Shown piece by piece: positions 25,006 through 33,457 of a stretch of 49,872 nucleotides of DNA. Position numbers and translations under genes: made by a program. The stretch covers positions 1 through 49,872 of the forward strand of contig JALOOL010000003.1 of NCBI GenBank assembly GCA_025454425.1, written 5' to 3'. This DNA is from Hydrococcus sp. Prado102 (GTDB lineage: Bacteria > Cyanobacteriota > Cyanobacteriia > Cyanobacteriales > Microcystaceae). Every line of letters starts with the position of its first letter. Within the stretch, counting starts at the first letter, position 1. Under the pieces are notes generated by a model. That model was not told the DNA's origin. It searched no databases and worked only from the letters and a program-made list of their open reading frames with translations.

Positions 25006-26475
25006 TTACACATAAGTGACATTAGGAGCAACTAAATTAAAATCGCTAGCAACATTTTGTACGATACCGATGAGATCTTGACCCGATGAACCTAGATCGC
25101 GATAAATCTCTGCATTTATCGTGCTAATACCAGAATCAAAATCATCCGAGATAACGAACTCTAGGTTATACAACTGAGCCGAACCTTTTAGTTGCAGCAC
25201 ATCCTCATTCGCTGTGAAATCAGTAATTAATGCGTAGTCACTAAAACCTTTAGTACCGTAATAAATCGTTTTAGCATCTCCCAGTACAAAAGTATCTTTT
25301 CCAGTACCGCCCGTTAAAGTATCGATCTCAGCCCCCCCAACGCCGGAAGTGCCAATAAGCGTGTCGTTGCCACTACCTCCTGCGAGCGAGTCATTTCCCG
25401 TGCTACCAAAGAGATAATCATTGCCTTGGTTGCCAAGGAGTGTGTCGTTGCCACTCGATCCGTTGAGGCGATCGTTTCCTTTCTCGCCAGAGAGCAGATC
25501 GTTTTTGCTGTCGCCAAAAAGGTTATCGTCGCCATTTCCGCCATAAAGCGCGTCAGTGCCATCGCCGCCATTAATGATATCGTTGCCGTCATCGCCATAA
25601 ACAATGTCATTTCCTTTGTCTCCAAAGAGGCGATCTTTTTGTTTCCCTCCTCGGATTAAATCCTCGTTATTACCTCCAAAAATAACGTCCAACCCGTCGC
25701 CGCCAAGGAGCGTATCGTTGCTGGCTTGTCCTGAAAGTTGGTCGTCCCCCGTACCTCCTTCAATGCTATCGCTGCCATTGCCTCCAAAAATCAAGTCCGC
25801 TCCTTTTCCTCCGAAGAGCTTATCATTGCCAGCTTGACCGAGAATATCATCGTCGCCATCCAAGCCTGAAATCGTATCATTTTTGTTAGAACCGACTAAA
25901 ACATCATTGCCTGAAGTGCCAACAATGTTGAAAGGATTGACGATTTTGAGATTATCTATCAGTAAACCCGAATCAACGACAGTATCTCCTACGTCTACTA
26001 CGCCAAGACTGACTAAATAAGTTCCACCTTTAGTAAATTCATAGGAGAACTTTCCATAGCCAGTCTCAGAAAGAAAAGGCGTATTAGACAAAACGAATTT
26101 ACTGTTTGTATCGCCCAATCCCGAAACCGAAGAAATGGAGACAAAACTAAAATCGTTGTAAAAGCTAGGAGTTCCTTCGAGCGTGAGAAAATTCCAATCA
26201 AAAGATAAAACTTCACCCGCTTTTACAGTGATGGGAACAAATTGGAGAACAGATCCTTCCGTCGCATCTCCTTTGCCAAGACTGTCTAAACTGCCTGGTG
26301 CTAACCCTAGTGTATTTTCTAGTTCGGCATCGCTTAGCGAACCCTCGCCAGACGTAACCAAAGCCTGAAATTTGCCCTCCGTAGGCTTGACCCCAAAGTC
26401 TGTTGTTTGAATACTTGTATCTCCAATCGTTTTCCAATCGGTGAAGTTACCCGTTTCAAATCCGCTATTAGCCAT
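25006..26475 (-). CDS. RTX (hemolysin-type calcium-binding) repeat protein
   Basis: A 489-residue acidic protein. Residues 1-180 form an N-terminal beta-rich region (NSGFETGNFTDWKTIGDTS at the start), similar to a jelly-roll found in secreted cyanobacterial proteins. Residues about 187-390 contain some 20 RTX nonapeptides of the GGxGxDxLx type, which bind calcium in a beta roll. The C-terminal 95 residues (DTFVLGDAKTIYYG; LITDFTANEDVLQL) form the usual cap and secretion region of type I secretion substrates. There is no N-terminal signal peptide, as expected. GGAGG lies upstream of the ATG at 26475. No type I secretion genes are adjacent. An extracellular or surface structural role is likely. 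Confidence 0.88.
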   Translation of the reverse strand: MANSGFETGNFTDWKTIGDTSIQTTDFGVKPTEGKFQALVTSGEGSLSDAELENTLGLAPGSLDSLGKGDATEGSVLQFVPITVKAGEVLSFDWNFLTLEGTPSFYNDFSFVSISSVSGLGDTNSKFVLSNTPFLSETGYGKFSYEFTKGGTYLVSLGVVDVGDTVVDSGLLIDNLKIVNPFNIVGTSGNDVLVGSNKNDTISGLDGDDDILGQAGNDKLFGGKGADLIFGGNGSDSIEGGTGDDQLSGQASNDTLLGGDGLDVIFGGNNEDLIRGGKQKDRLFGDKGNDIVYGDDGNDIINGGDGTDALYGGNGDDNLFGDSKNDLLSGEKGNDRLNGSSGNDTLLGNQGNDYLFGSTGNDSLAGGSGNDTLIGTSGVGGAEIDTLTGGTGKDTFVLGDAKTIYYGTKGFSDYALITDFTANEDVLQLKGSAQLYNLEFVISDDFDSGISTINAEIYRDLGSSGQDLIGIVQNVASDFNLVAPNVTYV

Positions 26476-26905
26476 GATGTTACCTCCGTTGCCGATCTTT
26501 TAAATAGAGTTGGTACTCGCTCGGCAAATCGCTAGTGCAACTACCTATCGAGTATGTATGTATACTATTTCATAACTTATGTTATGCAAATTAAACTTAA
26601 CATAAATTAGTAACCGAGCTTGGGATCGAGGGCGTTCATGGCTTGATGTCCCATTTTGTTAAAAAATTATGAGATTTAAGCGAAAAGCTTTTACATACTT
26701 TACTCTTGATAAAAAGAGTAAAAAAGACCTTGTTAAGTTCGTACATTTGCCTAGAGAGATTCACTCTTCAGAAACTACTAAATGTAAAGATAAATTAACT
26801 TTAGTAATTTATGCCTAACTTTTAAATAACTAATTGAACGTAATGCTTTTCCTGAGTTATGCTTTAATTAAGATACAAGAGTAAGTTTTTCCCTACGAGC
26901 GAGCG
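26476..26905. other. 430-base divergent intergenic region upstream of the NB-ARC gene
   Basis: It holds the promoters of the RTX gene (left) and the NB-ARC gene (right). CATAAC/GTTATG (26571-26586) forms a short palindrome. A 49-codon plus-strand frame at 26669-26818 (MRFKRKAFTYFTLDKK at the start) is basic and lacks a ribosome binding site; in such AT-rich DNA it may be chance, and I give it about 0.2. TTGAAC near 26833 and TATGCT 18 bases later could be -35 and -10 elements for the NB-ARC gene. Confidence 0.45.
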
Positions 26906-28801
26906 ATGAATTTTGAAGAAGCATTAGAATTTGTAGACGCTGCCGTTTTTGGACAAGCAGGCAGACACCTAAGCGCTCCTGAAGTAACGATACTTCAGGG
27001 AACCTGGCAGGGCATGACCTATGACCAGATGGCAGAAATTTCTCAATACAGTCTCAACTACCTCATGCGAGATATCGGGCCTCGGTTTTGGCGGTTGTTC
27101 TCAGAGGCTTTGGGAGAAGAAGTCAGTAAAACCAACTTTCGGGTAGTTATAGAACGACGTGCGCTGGCTTTACCCGCCCACCTAGAAAATCGATCGCGTT
27201 CTTATAAAGCAGAACAAATCGCGGAAAATAGATCGGTAACGACTCATCAAACTGCTGAGGAGAATTTCTTAGCCGACGCGACCTACGATTGGAGCGAAGC
27301 CCCCGAACTATCTACTTTATACGGTCGTAGCGAAGAATTAACAACGCTCAAAGAATGGATCGCAGATGGCTGTAGAGCGATCGCCATACGCGGAATACGC
27401 GGCATCGGCAAAACAGCCCTAGCAAGACAATTGCTCGAAGAAATGCAACCAGAGTTCGACCGTACCATCTGGTGTTCTCTCAGCCAGGCGCAAAACCTCA
27501 AAGAACTCGCAACCAACTTACAAAAAATCTTAGCAACCCCTTCATTAAGATACGATAGCGATTCTTTAGCATCGCTAATGAGCTATTTGCGTTCGTCGCG
27601 CACCCTGCTAATTCTCGACGGCGTTGAAGGTATCCTGCAAAGCGGTCAACTTGCCGGACGCTATCGAGAAGGATATGAAGAGTATGGCGAATTTTTTAGA
27701 CGCATCGGCGAAGAATCGCACCAAAGTTGTTTGATAATTACCAGTTTGGAAAATCCCAAAGACATTAGCTTTCTCGAAGGAGAAACAACTCCCGTGCGAT
27801 CGCTAATTTTAACAGGCTTACCGATGGCAGACGCACAAGAAATTTTAGCCACCGAAGGACTTGGGGATCGCGATCGCTGGTCAACCCTCATCGAACATTA
27901 TCAGGGCAATCCCGCCGCCCTCAAGCTAGCTGCCAAATTCATTCGAGAATTATTTAACGGCAACGTCGCTGAATTTTTGGAGAGGGAAACCTTTGTTTTT
28001 GGAGACATTGGCGAGTTATTAGCGCCCCTGATGGCACGTTTGTCAGAATTAGAAAAAGAACTGCTCTACTGGTTGGCGATCGAACGACGACCGATTTCCT
28101 TTACGACTCTGGAGCGTAATATTACTTTACCGATTTCCGATAGCGAACTATTAGAAGTTCTCGCTTCTTTGGGACAGCGATCGCTCATTGAAACGACCAC
28201 TTCGGAGGAAGGGAAATCTTTGTTCGCGCTTGCGCCGATGGTCATGGAATATGTCACCAGTCAGCTAATCGAGCAAATTAGCGGCATTCCCAATCGTCCT
28301 AAAATCACGCGCCATAAATGGCAGGCAAGCGAAGATACGATAGAATTAACGCCATCGCCCAAACAGCCCGTCAACTTAGGTCAATGGTTTAAACATAGCC
28401 CAGAAACGATGTGGCAACCCATAGAAGCGCTTTTGGTAAAACCCCAACTCTCGCCCAGACTGCGGAGTATTTATCATTTGCGTACTGAAGGCGCGATTAA
28501 GCGGTTCAAACCAATTCAGATCCGCGATCGCGAAGTTGCCTTACTCGTCGCGATCGCGCAAGATAGCGATCGTAAAGTGGGTGTCAGAGTACAAGTTCAA
28601 CCGATGGGAGAAGACAGCGTGCTACCTGCGAACTTAAAGCTAGCTTTACTCAACGAAACGGGACAAACACTGCGGGAGGTAACAACGCAAGATCGAGACA
28701 ACTTTATTCAACTACCGCGCTTTCGAGGCGAAGAGCGAGAACGATTTAGCATTCAGATGACGCATAATGCTTTTAACATCAAAGAAGACTTTATTATCTG
28801 A
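26906..28801 (+). CDS. NB-ARC NTPase with N-terminal helical effector-associated domain and DUF1822-like C-terminus
   Basis: A 631-residue STAND-type protein. Residues 1-85 (NFEEALEFVDAAVFGQAGRH, YDQMAEISQYSLNYLMRDIG) resemble the HTH-like domain at the N-terminus of many cyanobacterial NB-ARC/WD40 proteins. About 135-400 is NB-ARC: GIRGIGKTALA with Walker A at 163-170, Walker B TLLILD (233-238), sensor SCLIITS and the GNPAALKLAA motif. A winged-helix part follows. About 470-631 looks like DUF1822 (VNLGQWFKHSPETMWQPIEA; FIQLPRFRGEERERFSIQMT). No repeat sensor is present at the C-terminus; DUF1822 replaces it. It is the first gene of the run with CHAT-CHASE2 and DUF928. The DUF1822 call is by memory of the family. 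Confidence 0.85.
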   Translation: MNFEEALEFVDAAVFGQAGRHLSAPEVTILQGTWQGMTYDQMAEISQYSLNYLMRDIGPRFWRLFSEALGEEVSKTNFRVVIERRALALPAHLENRSRSYKAEQIAENRSVTTHQTAEENFLADATYDWSEAPELSTLYGRSEELTTLKEWIADGCRAIAIRGIRGIGKTALARQLLEEMQPEFDRTIWCSLSQAQNLKELATNLQKILATPSLRYDSDSLASLMSYLRSSRTLLILDGVEGILQSGQLAGRYREGYEEYGEFFRRIGEESHQSCLIITSLENPKDISFLEGETTPVRSLILTGLPMADAQEILATEGLGDRDRWSTLIEHYQGNPAALKLAAKFIRELFNGNVAEFLERETFVFGDIGELLAPLMARLSELEKELLYWLAIERRPISFTTLERNITLPISDSELLEVLASLGQRSLIETTTSEEGKSLFALAPMVMEYVTSQLIEQISGIPNRPKITRHKWQASEDTIELTPSPKQPVNLGQWFKHSPETMWQPIEALLVKPQLSPRLRSIYHLRTEGAIKRFKPIQIRDREVALLVAIAQDSDRKVGVRVQVQPMGEDSVLPANLKLALLNETGQTLREVTTQDRDNFIQLPRFRGEERERFSIQMTHNAFNIKEDFII

Positions 28802-28966
28802 TTAGCAGGCTAGTTGTTGAGTTTTGCTTGTTGGTAGCTTACCTTATAAAAACTAGTGCAGCTTAGCAGAAATAACTATCTTCTTTAGAATTCTTCTAGC
28901 TTAAGCTTTCTGCTTTTTTACACTAGTCCTTGCTAAGCGCTCGCAACCAAACCAGAACCAATCAAG

Positions 28967-31309
28967 ATGAAAAAACTCATTTTGAGTCTCAAATCGGGAA
29001 TCGTTTATACCAACGTTACCGTTCAACTGTGGGATAAACAAGGGCAACTGCTCGTCAAACGAGAAAGCGATTTGCCCGACAACGAAGATTTAAAAGCGCT
29101 TTACGACCGATGGCGATCGCTCTACAGCAGCTACTATCAAGATCTAGGAACCCCCGTTCGCATGGAAATCGACGACAGTAGCGTCGGAGTTTTGCGATTT
29201 TCCCTAGTAGAATTCAAACAAACCTGCCGCGAACTCAAGAAACAACTCAATCGGTGGCTGAACGAAGAATCATTTTTATACATCGAACAGCAGTTACGCA
29301 AATACTTAGATCGCTCCGACGAAATTCAAGTCATTATCGAAAGCGAAGACGAACAACTGCGACGATTTCCTTGGCATTTGTGGCAGTTTTTTCGAGATTA
29401 CCAAAAAGCTGAAATTGCCCTGAGTTTGCCCGAATACGAGCGAGTCGCGCCGCCGGAAAAAGCACCGACAGGAGAAGTCAAAATTCTCGGCATTCTGGGC
29501 AATTCTAAAAACATTGAAGGAGAAAACCTCGACATCCAAACTGATAAAGCCATTGTCGAGCAATTACCCGGCGCAAAACCCAGATTTTTAGTCGAACCCA
29601 ACCGAGAGATCGTTCACGCTCAACTGTGGGAACAGACTTGGGATATTTTCTTTTTTGCCGGACACAGTGGCGGCGTACAATCGGATAGCGCCTTATCCGA
29701 AGAACGAGGAAAAATTTACATCAATCAAAGCGATCGCAACAACAGCTTAACGGTCAGCGAATTAGAAAATGCTCTGCGACAAGCAACGCAAAAAGGATTG
29801 CAACTCGCTATCTTTAACTCTTGCGACAGCTTGGGGTTGGCTTGGGATTTAGCACAATTAAATATTCCTCAAACCATCGCCATGCGCGAAGCCGTCCCCG
29901 ACGAAGTAGCGCAAGCCTTTTTGCGATATTTTTTGAAAGCTTTTGCCACTGGCAAATCTTGTCACCTCGCCGTGCGAGAGGCACGAGAACGGTTGCAAGG
30001 ATTAGAAGATAAGTTTCCTTGTGCCAGTTGGTTGCCCGTGATTTGCCAAAATCCTACCGCAGACGCGCTGACTTGGAAAGGCTTGCGAGGCACAAAACAA
30101 AAAACGGTCTTTTGGCAAGGTACAAAGACGGTATTGCTGGCTAGTTTAGCCGTTATGAGCGCGGTTGTCGGAGCGCGATCGCTTGGCTGGTTGCAAGCAT
30201 CAGAACTCAAAGCTTTTGATGGGTTGATGCGGATGCGTCCCCAAGAAGAATCTGACGAACGTTTGCTGGTTATAACAGTAGGAGAACAGGATATCCAATA
30301 CCAGGATCGCATGGGAATGGAGAGAAAAGGATCGCTCTCCGATTTCGCTCTCCAAGAACTCTTGCACAAGATAGAACCCTATCAACCAAGGGTCATCGGC
30401 ATGGATATTTACCACGATTTCCCCTATGAACTTTCTCTAGCTGCAAAATTGGCACAGAAGAAACATTTTATTGCTCCGTGCGAAATTGGACAAACTGCTA
30501 ATAGCCCCCTAACCGTTGCTTCTCCGCCAGGCATTCCCCCACAACAAACGGGGTTTACCGATTTTCCGCGCGATCCCGACGACGTGATGCGCCGTCAACT
30601 CTTGCTAATGACTTCTTCGCCTTCGTGCAATACCTCTCAATCTCTTAGTTTTCGGATAACACTCAATTATTTAGCTCAAAAAGGCATTTTTCCTGGCGAT
30701 CGCACTTCAGCAGGCGATATCCAAATTAACGATCTCGTTTTGAAGCGATTTACCAGCAAAGCAGGCGGCTATCACTTACCTGCTTCCGAAGCTTTGGGCT
30801 ATCAAATTCTCATCAATTACCGCGCCGCTAAATTCGCACAGGTAAGTTTAAGAGATATCCTTAGCAATGCGGTGGCGCTGCAATTGCCAGATCTAATCAA
30901 AAATCGGATTATTCTAATTGGAGTTGCCAAAAATACTCAAGATAGCCACCTGACTCCTTATAGCAAAGGCGCATGGGCTGATAAAATACCTGGTGTCTTC
31001 GTTCATGCCCATCAAATCAGTCAACTTATTAGTGCGCTAGAAGACGGACGACCGTTGCTGTGGTGGTGGTCGCAAGGGACAGAAATTCTCTGGATTTGGA
31101 GTTGGTCTATTGTAGCAGGCGCGATCGCCTGGTTTGTTCGCCGACCCATTTATTTAGCATTAGCACTTGCTAGCGCGATCGCCCTTTTGTTTGGACTGTG
31201 TTTGCTGTTACTCATCCAAGGCGGTTGGATTCCCCTCGTTCCCTGTCTCTTAGCCGCGATCGCAACCAGCCTTGTCGTTTTTTCGTGTCGAATTGGGTTG
31301 AAAAGTTAA
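28967..31309 (+). CDS. CHAT-CHASE2 membrane protein (caspase-like protease plus extracytoplasmic sensor)
   Basis: A 780-residue protein. Residues 1-165 are an N-terminal domain common before CHAT. Residues 170-370 are a CHAT (caspase HetF associated with TPR) domain with His233 (FFFAGHSGG) and Cys286 (IFNSCDSLG), so the protease dyad is intact. A membrane helix at about 388-406 leads to a CHASE2 domain (410-690; DERLLVITVGEQDI, PRVIGMDIYHDFP, NRIILIGVAKNTQD) and three C-terminal helices (about 707-773). This places CHASE2 outside the membrane and CHAT in the cytosol. CHASE2 domains sense unknown signals. The gene lies 165 bases after the NB-ARC gene and 146 before DUF928, so cotranscription is plausible. 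Confidence 0.9.
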   Translation: MKKLILSLKSGIVYTNVTVQLWDKQGQLLVKRESDLPDNEDLKALYDRWRSLYSSYYQDLGTPVRMEIDDSSVGVLRFSLVEFKQTCRELKKQLNRWLNEESFLYIEQQLRKYLDRSDEIQVIIESEDEQLRRFPWHLWQFFRDYQKAEIALSLPEYERVAPPEKAPTGEVKILGILGNSKNIEGENLDIQTDKAIVEQLPGAKPRFLVEPNREIVHAQLWEQTWDIFFFAGHSGGVQSDSALSEERGKIYINQSDRNNSLTVSELENALRQATQKGLQLAIFNSCDSLGLAWDLAQLNIPQTIAMREAVPDEVAQAFLRYFLKAFATGKSCHLAVREARERLQGLEDKFPCASWLPVICQNPTADALTWKGLRGTKQKTVFWQGTKTVLLASLAVMSAVVGARSLGWLQASELKAFDGLMRMRPQEESDERLLVITVGEQDIQYQDRMGMERKGSLSDFALQELLHKIEPYQPRVIGMDIYHDFPYELSLAAKLAQKKHFIAPCEIGQTANSPLTVASPPGIPPQQTGFTDFPRDPDDVMRRQLLLMTSSPSCNTSQSLSFRITLNYLAQKGIFPGDRTSAGDIQINDLVLKRFTSKAGGYHLPASEALGYQILINYRAAKFAQVSLRDILSNAVALQLPDLIKNRIILIGVAKNTQDSHLTPYSKGAWADKIPGVFVHAHQISQLISALEDGRPLLWWWSQGTEILWIWSWSIVAGAIAWFVRRPIYLALALASAIALLFGLCLLLLIQGGWIPLVPCLLAAIATSLVVFSCRIGLKS

Positions 31310-31455
31310 CTTTTTTAACTAAACTTGCATAACCTCATAAATTTTTCCCAGAGTAATAAATAAAGGTTAAAATATTTCCTCGATTATAAAAACCCTAAAC
31401 CGCCTCAATTTTTTTATGCGCGAACAATCTTTAGATTTTATTAAAACTAGCGAAA

Positions 31456-32277
31456 ATGAAAAGTTTTCAAGTCATTATAATCGGACTCTTGGCAAGTTGC
31501 GCGGTCGCCCCCAGACAAATTCAAGCACAGTCTTTACAAGTTTTGAGCGATAGCAATCGAGGAACTTTACAATTTAACTTCTCGCCACCCGCTACGCAAG
31601 ACCCCAACGGCGATCGCGAAGGAAGACCGCCCAACCGCACATCAGGAGGAAGTCGCAGTAATTGCTTGCAGCAGGTTGTGGCAATGGTTCCAGGCAAAGG
31701 AACGGTTGACGTTCAAGACAACAAATGCTTGGCGCAATCGGAATCTTTCCCAGCGCTGACGGTATCTGCTACGCCGACTTTTTGGTTTTACGTGCCCGCG
31801 CCAGAAAATCCCAATCTATCGGCGGAATTCGTCCTTTTTGAAGGCGATCGCTTAGTCTATAAAAAACAGGTTCCCTTATCCGAAACGCCTGGTATTATTA
31901 GTTTTCGTCCAGAACAATCCCTAAAAACTAGCAAGCAATATCGTTGGTTTTTCTCGGTTTTAATCAATCCTCAAAGACCTTCTCAAAACCCCGTGGTTGA
32001 AGGATCGCTCGAACGAATCGAAATGAATGCAACTCTTAAGAGTCAGTTGAAAACAGCTAGTTCTGAGCGCGATCGCGCGGCGATTTATGCTAGTTATGGT
32101 ATCTGGTACGATGCGCTGACCGAGTTAGGAGAATTGTACCGTACTAACCCGCAAGATCGTAAAGTGCAAGCGGATTGGGCGGATTTATTAAATTCGGTTG
32201 GGTTAGGAGAAATAGCAAAAGTTCCTATCGTGGATTGTTGTCGGGCGAATGAAACGATGTTAGGAAACAGACAATAG
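31456..32277 (+). CDS. DUF928 family exported protein
   Basis: A 273-residue protein with a signal peptide (MKSFQVIIIGLLASCAVAP; cleavage probably after IQAQ). Features of DUF928 are visible: a proline-rich start of the mature part, ALTVSATPTFWFYVP (about 98-113), FVLFEGDRLVYKKQVPLSET, ISFRPEQSLKTSKQYRWFFS and the C-terminal helical WYDALTELGELYRTNP then WADLLNSVGL. DUF928 proteins are often encoded beside CHASE2/CHAT and DUF1822 genes in cyanobacteria (family knowledge). It is probably periplasmic and could interact with the extracytoplasmic CHASE2 domain; that is inference. The end is 20 bases from the convergent PEP-CTERM gene. Confidence 0.85.
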   Translation: MKSFQVIIIGLLASCAVAPRQIQAQSLQVLSDSNRGTLQFNFSPPATQDPNGDREGRPPNRTSGGSRSNCLQQVVAMVPGKGTVDVQDNKCLAQSESFPALTVSATPTFWFYVPAPENPNLSAEFVLFEGDRLVYKKQVPLSETPGIISFRPEQSLKTSKQYRWFFSVLINPQRPSQNPVVEGSLERIEMNATLKSQLKTASSERDRAAIYASYGIWYDALTELGELYRTNPQDRKVQADWADLLNSVGLGEIAKVPIVDCCRANETMLGNRQ

Positions 32278-32297
32278 TAAAGACAATGCGCGATCGC

Positions 32298-33191
32298 TTA
32301 TTGCTCGGATGACGATTTGCGTCTGCGTTTGAGCAAGAAACCACCGCCAAAAACGCCGAGAGCTAGTAAACTTATGACTGAAGAGGGTTCGGGGACGCTA
32401 GTACTAGCAACGCGATCGCAAAAATCTTTGGCATCATCTTCAGTAATGTTTTGATTGGCTAAAACTATACACGCACCTGTACCGCTGCTAGTTTCTGCAT
32501 TTTCTCTAACGAACAAATTACGTTCCAAAGAACTAAGTTGCAATGAACTACGGTTTAGAGAACTGCGTCCCAAAACAAGCGTATTATTAGGTTCCAAAAC
32601 TAAGGTGCTTACATTTCCTGTTAGTGTGGGTCTAGTCCCCGTACCTATAAAAGTTCGACCACCACGTCTATCGAAGTCGAATGGCGAGTTACCAGGAAGT
32701 TCCTTTGATGTTAGTGGAGTTCCAATCGATTGACCATTTACCGTCCCCGCTAAGTTGACCTGGTTTCTGCCACGGCTATTAAAATCTCCTTGAAGAAACT
32801 GATAGGCATATACATTCCCAGTAAAAGACGGAAAAGTATTGTTAAATGTAATAAAATTGCTGGAAATGAACCGTCCACCCCCATTTCGTACAGAGAATCC
32901 AGTCAGATTTAAGACATTTGCATCAACTAAATTACCTCGAATATTAACGTTTGAAAATTGCTCTGCAACCAACCTTCCACCGATCGATAAAGTAGGAAAA
33001 GGGCTACTATTCTGAGGCTTCCCAAAACAAATGATATTGTCTTGAGGACAAGAATCTCCACGACCATCGTTGGTAATTGAAGGACTTCCCAAAATTCTAA
33101 GGCTGAGCGCCTGAGTAGAAGCAGGATTGAAGCATAATACCAGAGTTATTGCTGCGATCGCTAATGTATACAAGTGTTTTGGTTCAGCCAT
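32298..33191 (-). CDS. PEP-CTERM sorting domain surface protein
   Basis: A 297-residue protein with an N-terminal signal peptide (LYTLAIAAITLVLCFNPAST) and a C-terminal VPEPSSVISLLALGVFGGG followed by FLLKRRRK: the PEP motif, a membrane helix and a basic tail recognised by exosortase. The body is rich in Asn, Gly, Ser and Thr with little charge, typical of surface or matrix proteins. Cysteines near 49, 55, 241 and 252 could pair. It sits on the strand opposite to the DUF928 and adhesin genes and shares a 266-base divergent promoter region with the adhesin, suggesting coordinated expression. No exosortase gene is in the window. Confidence 0.88.
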   Translation of the reverse strand: MAEPKHLYTLAIAAITLVLCFNPASTQALSLRILGSPSITNDGRGDSCPQDNIICFGKPQNSSPFPTLSIGGRLVAEQFSNVNIRGNLVDANVLNLTGFSVRNGGGRFISSNFITFNNTFPSFTGNVYAYQFLQGDFNSRGRNQVNLAGTVNGQSIGTPLTSKELPGNSPFDFDRRGGRTFIGTGTRPTLTGNVSTLVLEPNNTLVLGRSSLNRSSLQLSSLERNLFVRENAETSSGTGACIVLANQNITEDDAKDFCDRVASTSVPEPSSVISLLALGVFGGGFLLKRRRKSSSEQ

Positions 33192-33457
33192 AATTTGTCT
33201 ATTTTTTCGCTCCCTGAAGAATTGGTCAATATTGCTAAATAAATTGAGTAGTTTTGCTCTACTAGTTTAGCCTGCCTCTACATACTCGATAGAGAAGTTA
33301 TATACCATTTTGTATTAACTCGTGTTTGCTAACTATAAAATTTAGAAATTTAAGTCTTATTTGCCTTCGGCAGAATTACATAACTTAATAAAACATACTC
33401 TATACTTAGATCTTAAGTTATTCTACTTCTTAGTGGTGAAAACTCTGGTAACTCAAC
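33192..33457. promoter_or_regulatory. Divergent promoter region, PEP-CTERM protein / adhesin
   Basis: This 266-base AT-rich segment separates two outward-facing surface-protein genes and must hold both promoters. TTAACTCG and ACTATAAAAT (near 33317-33341) could be promoter elements for the plus-strand gene. No operator is identified with confidence. Confidence 0.45.

Noticed and set aside
25314-25837. Frames overlapping the RTX repeats on both strands
   Set aside because: They arise from the repetitive glycine/aspartate codons of the RTX gene in other frames.
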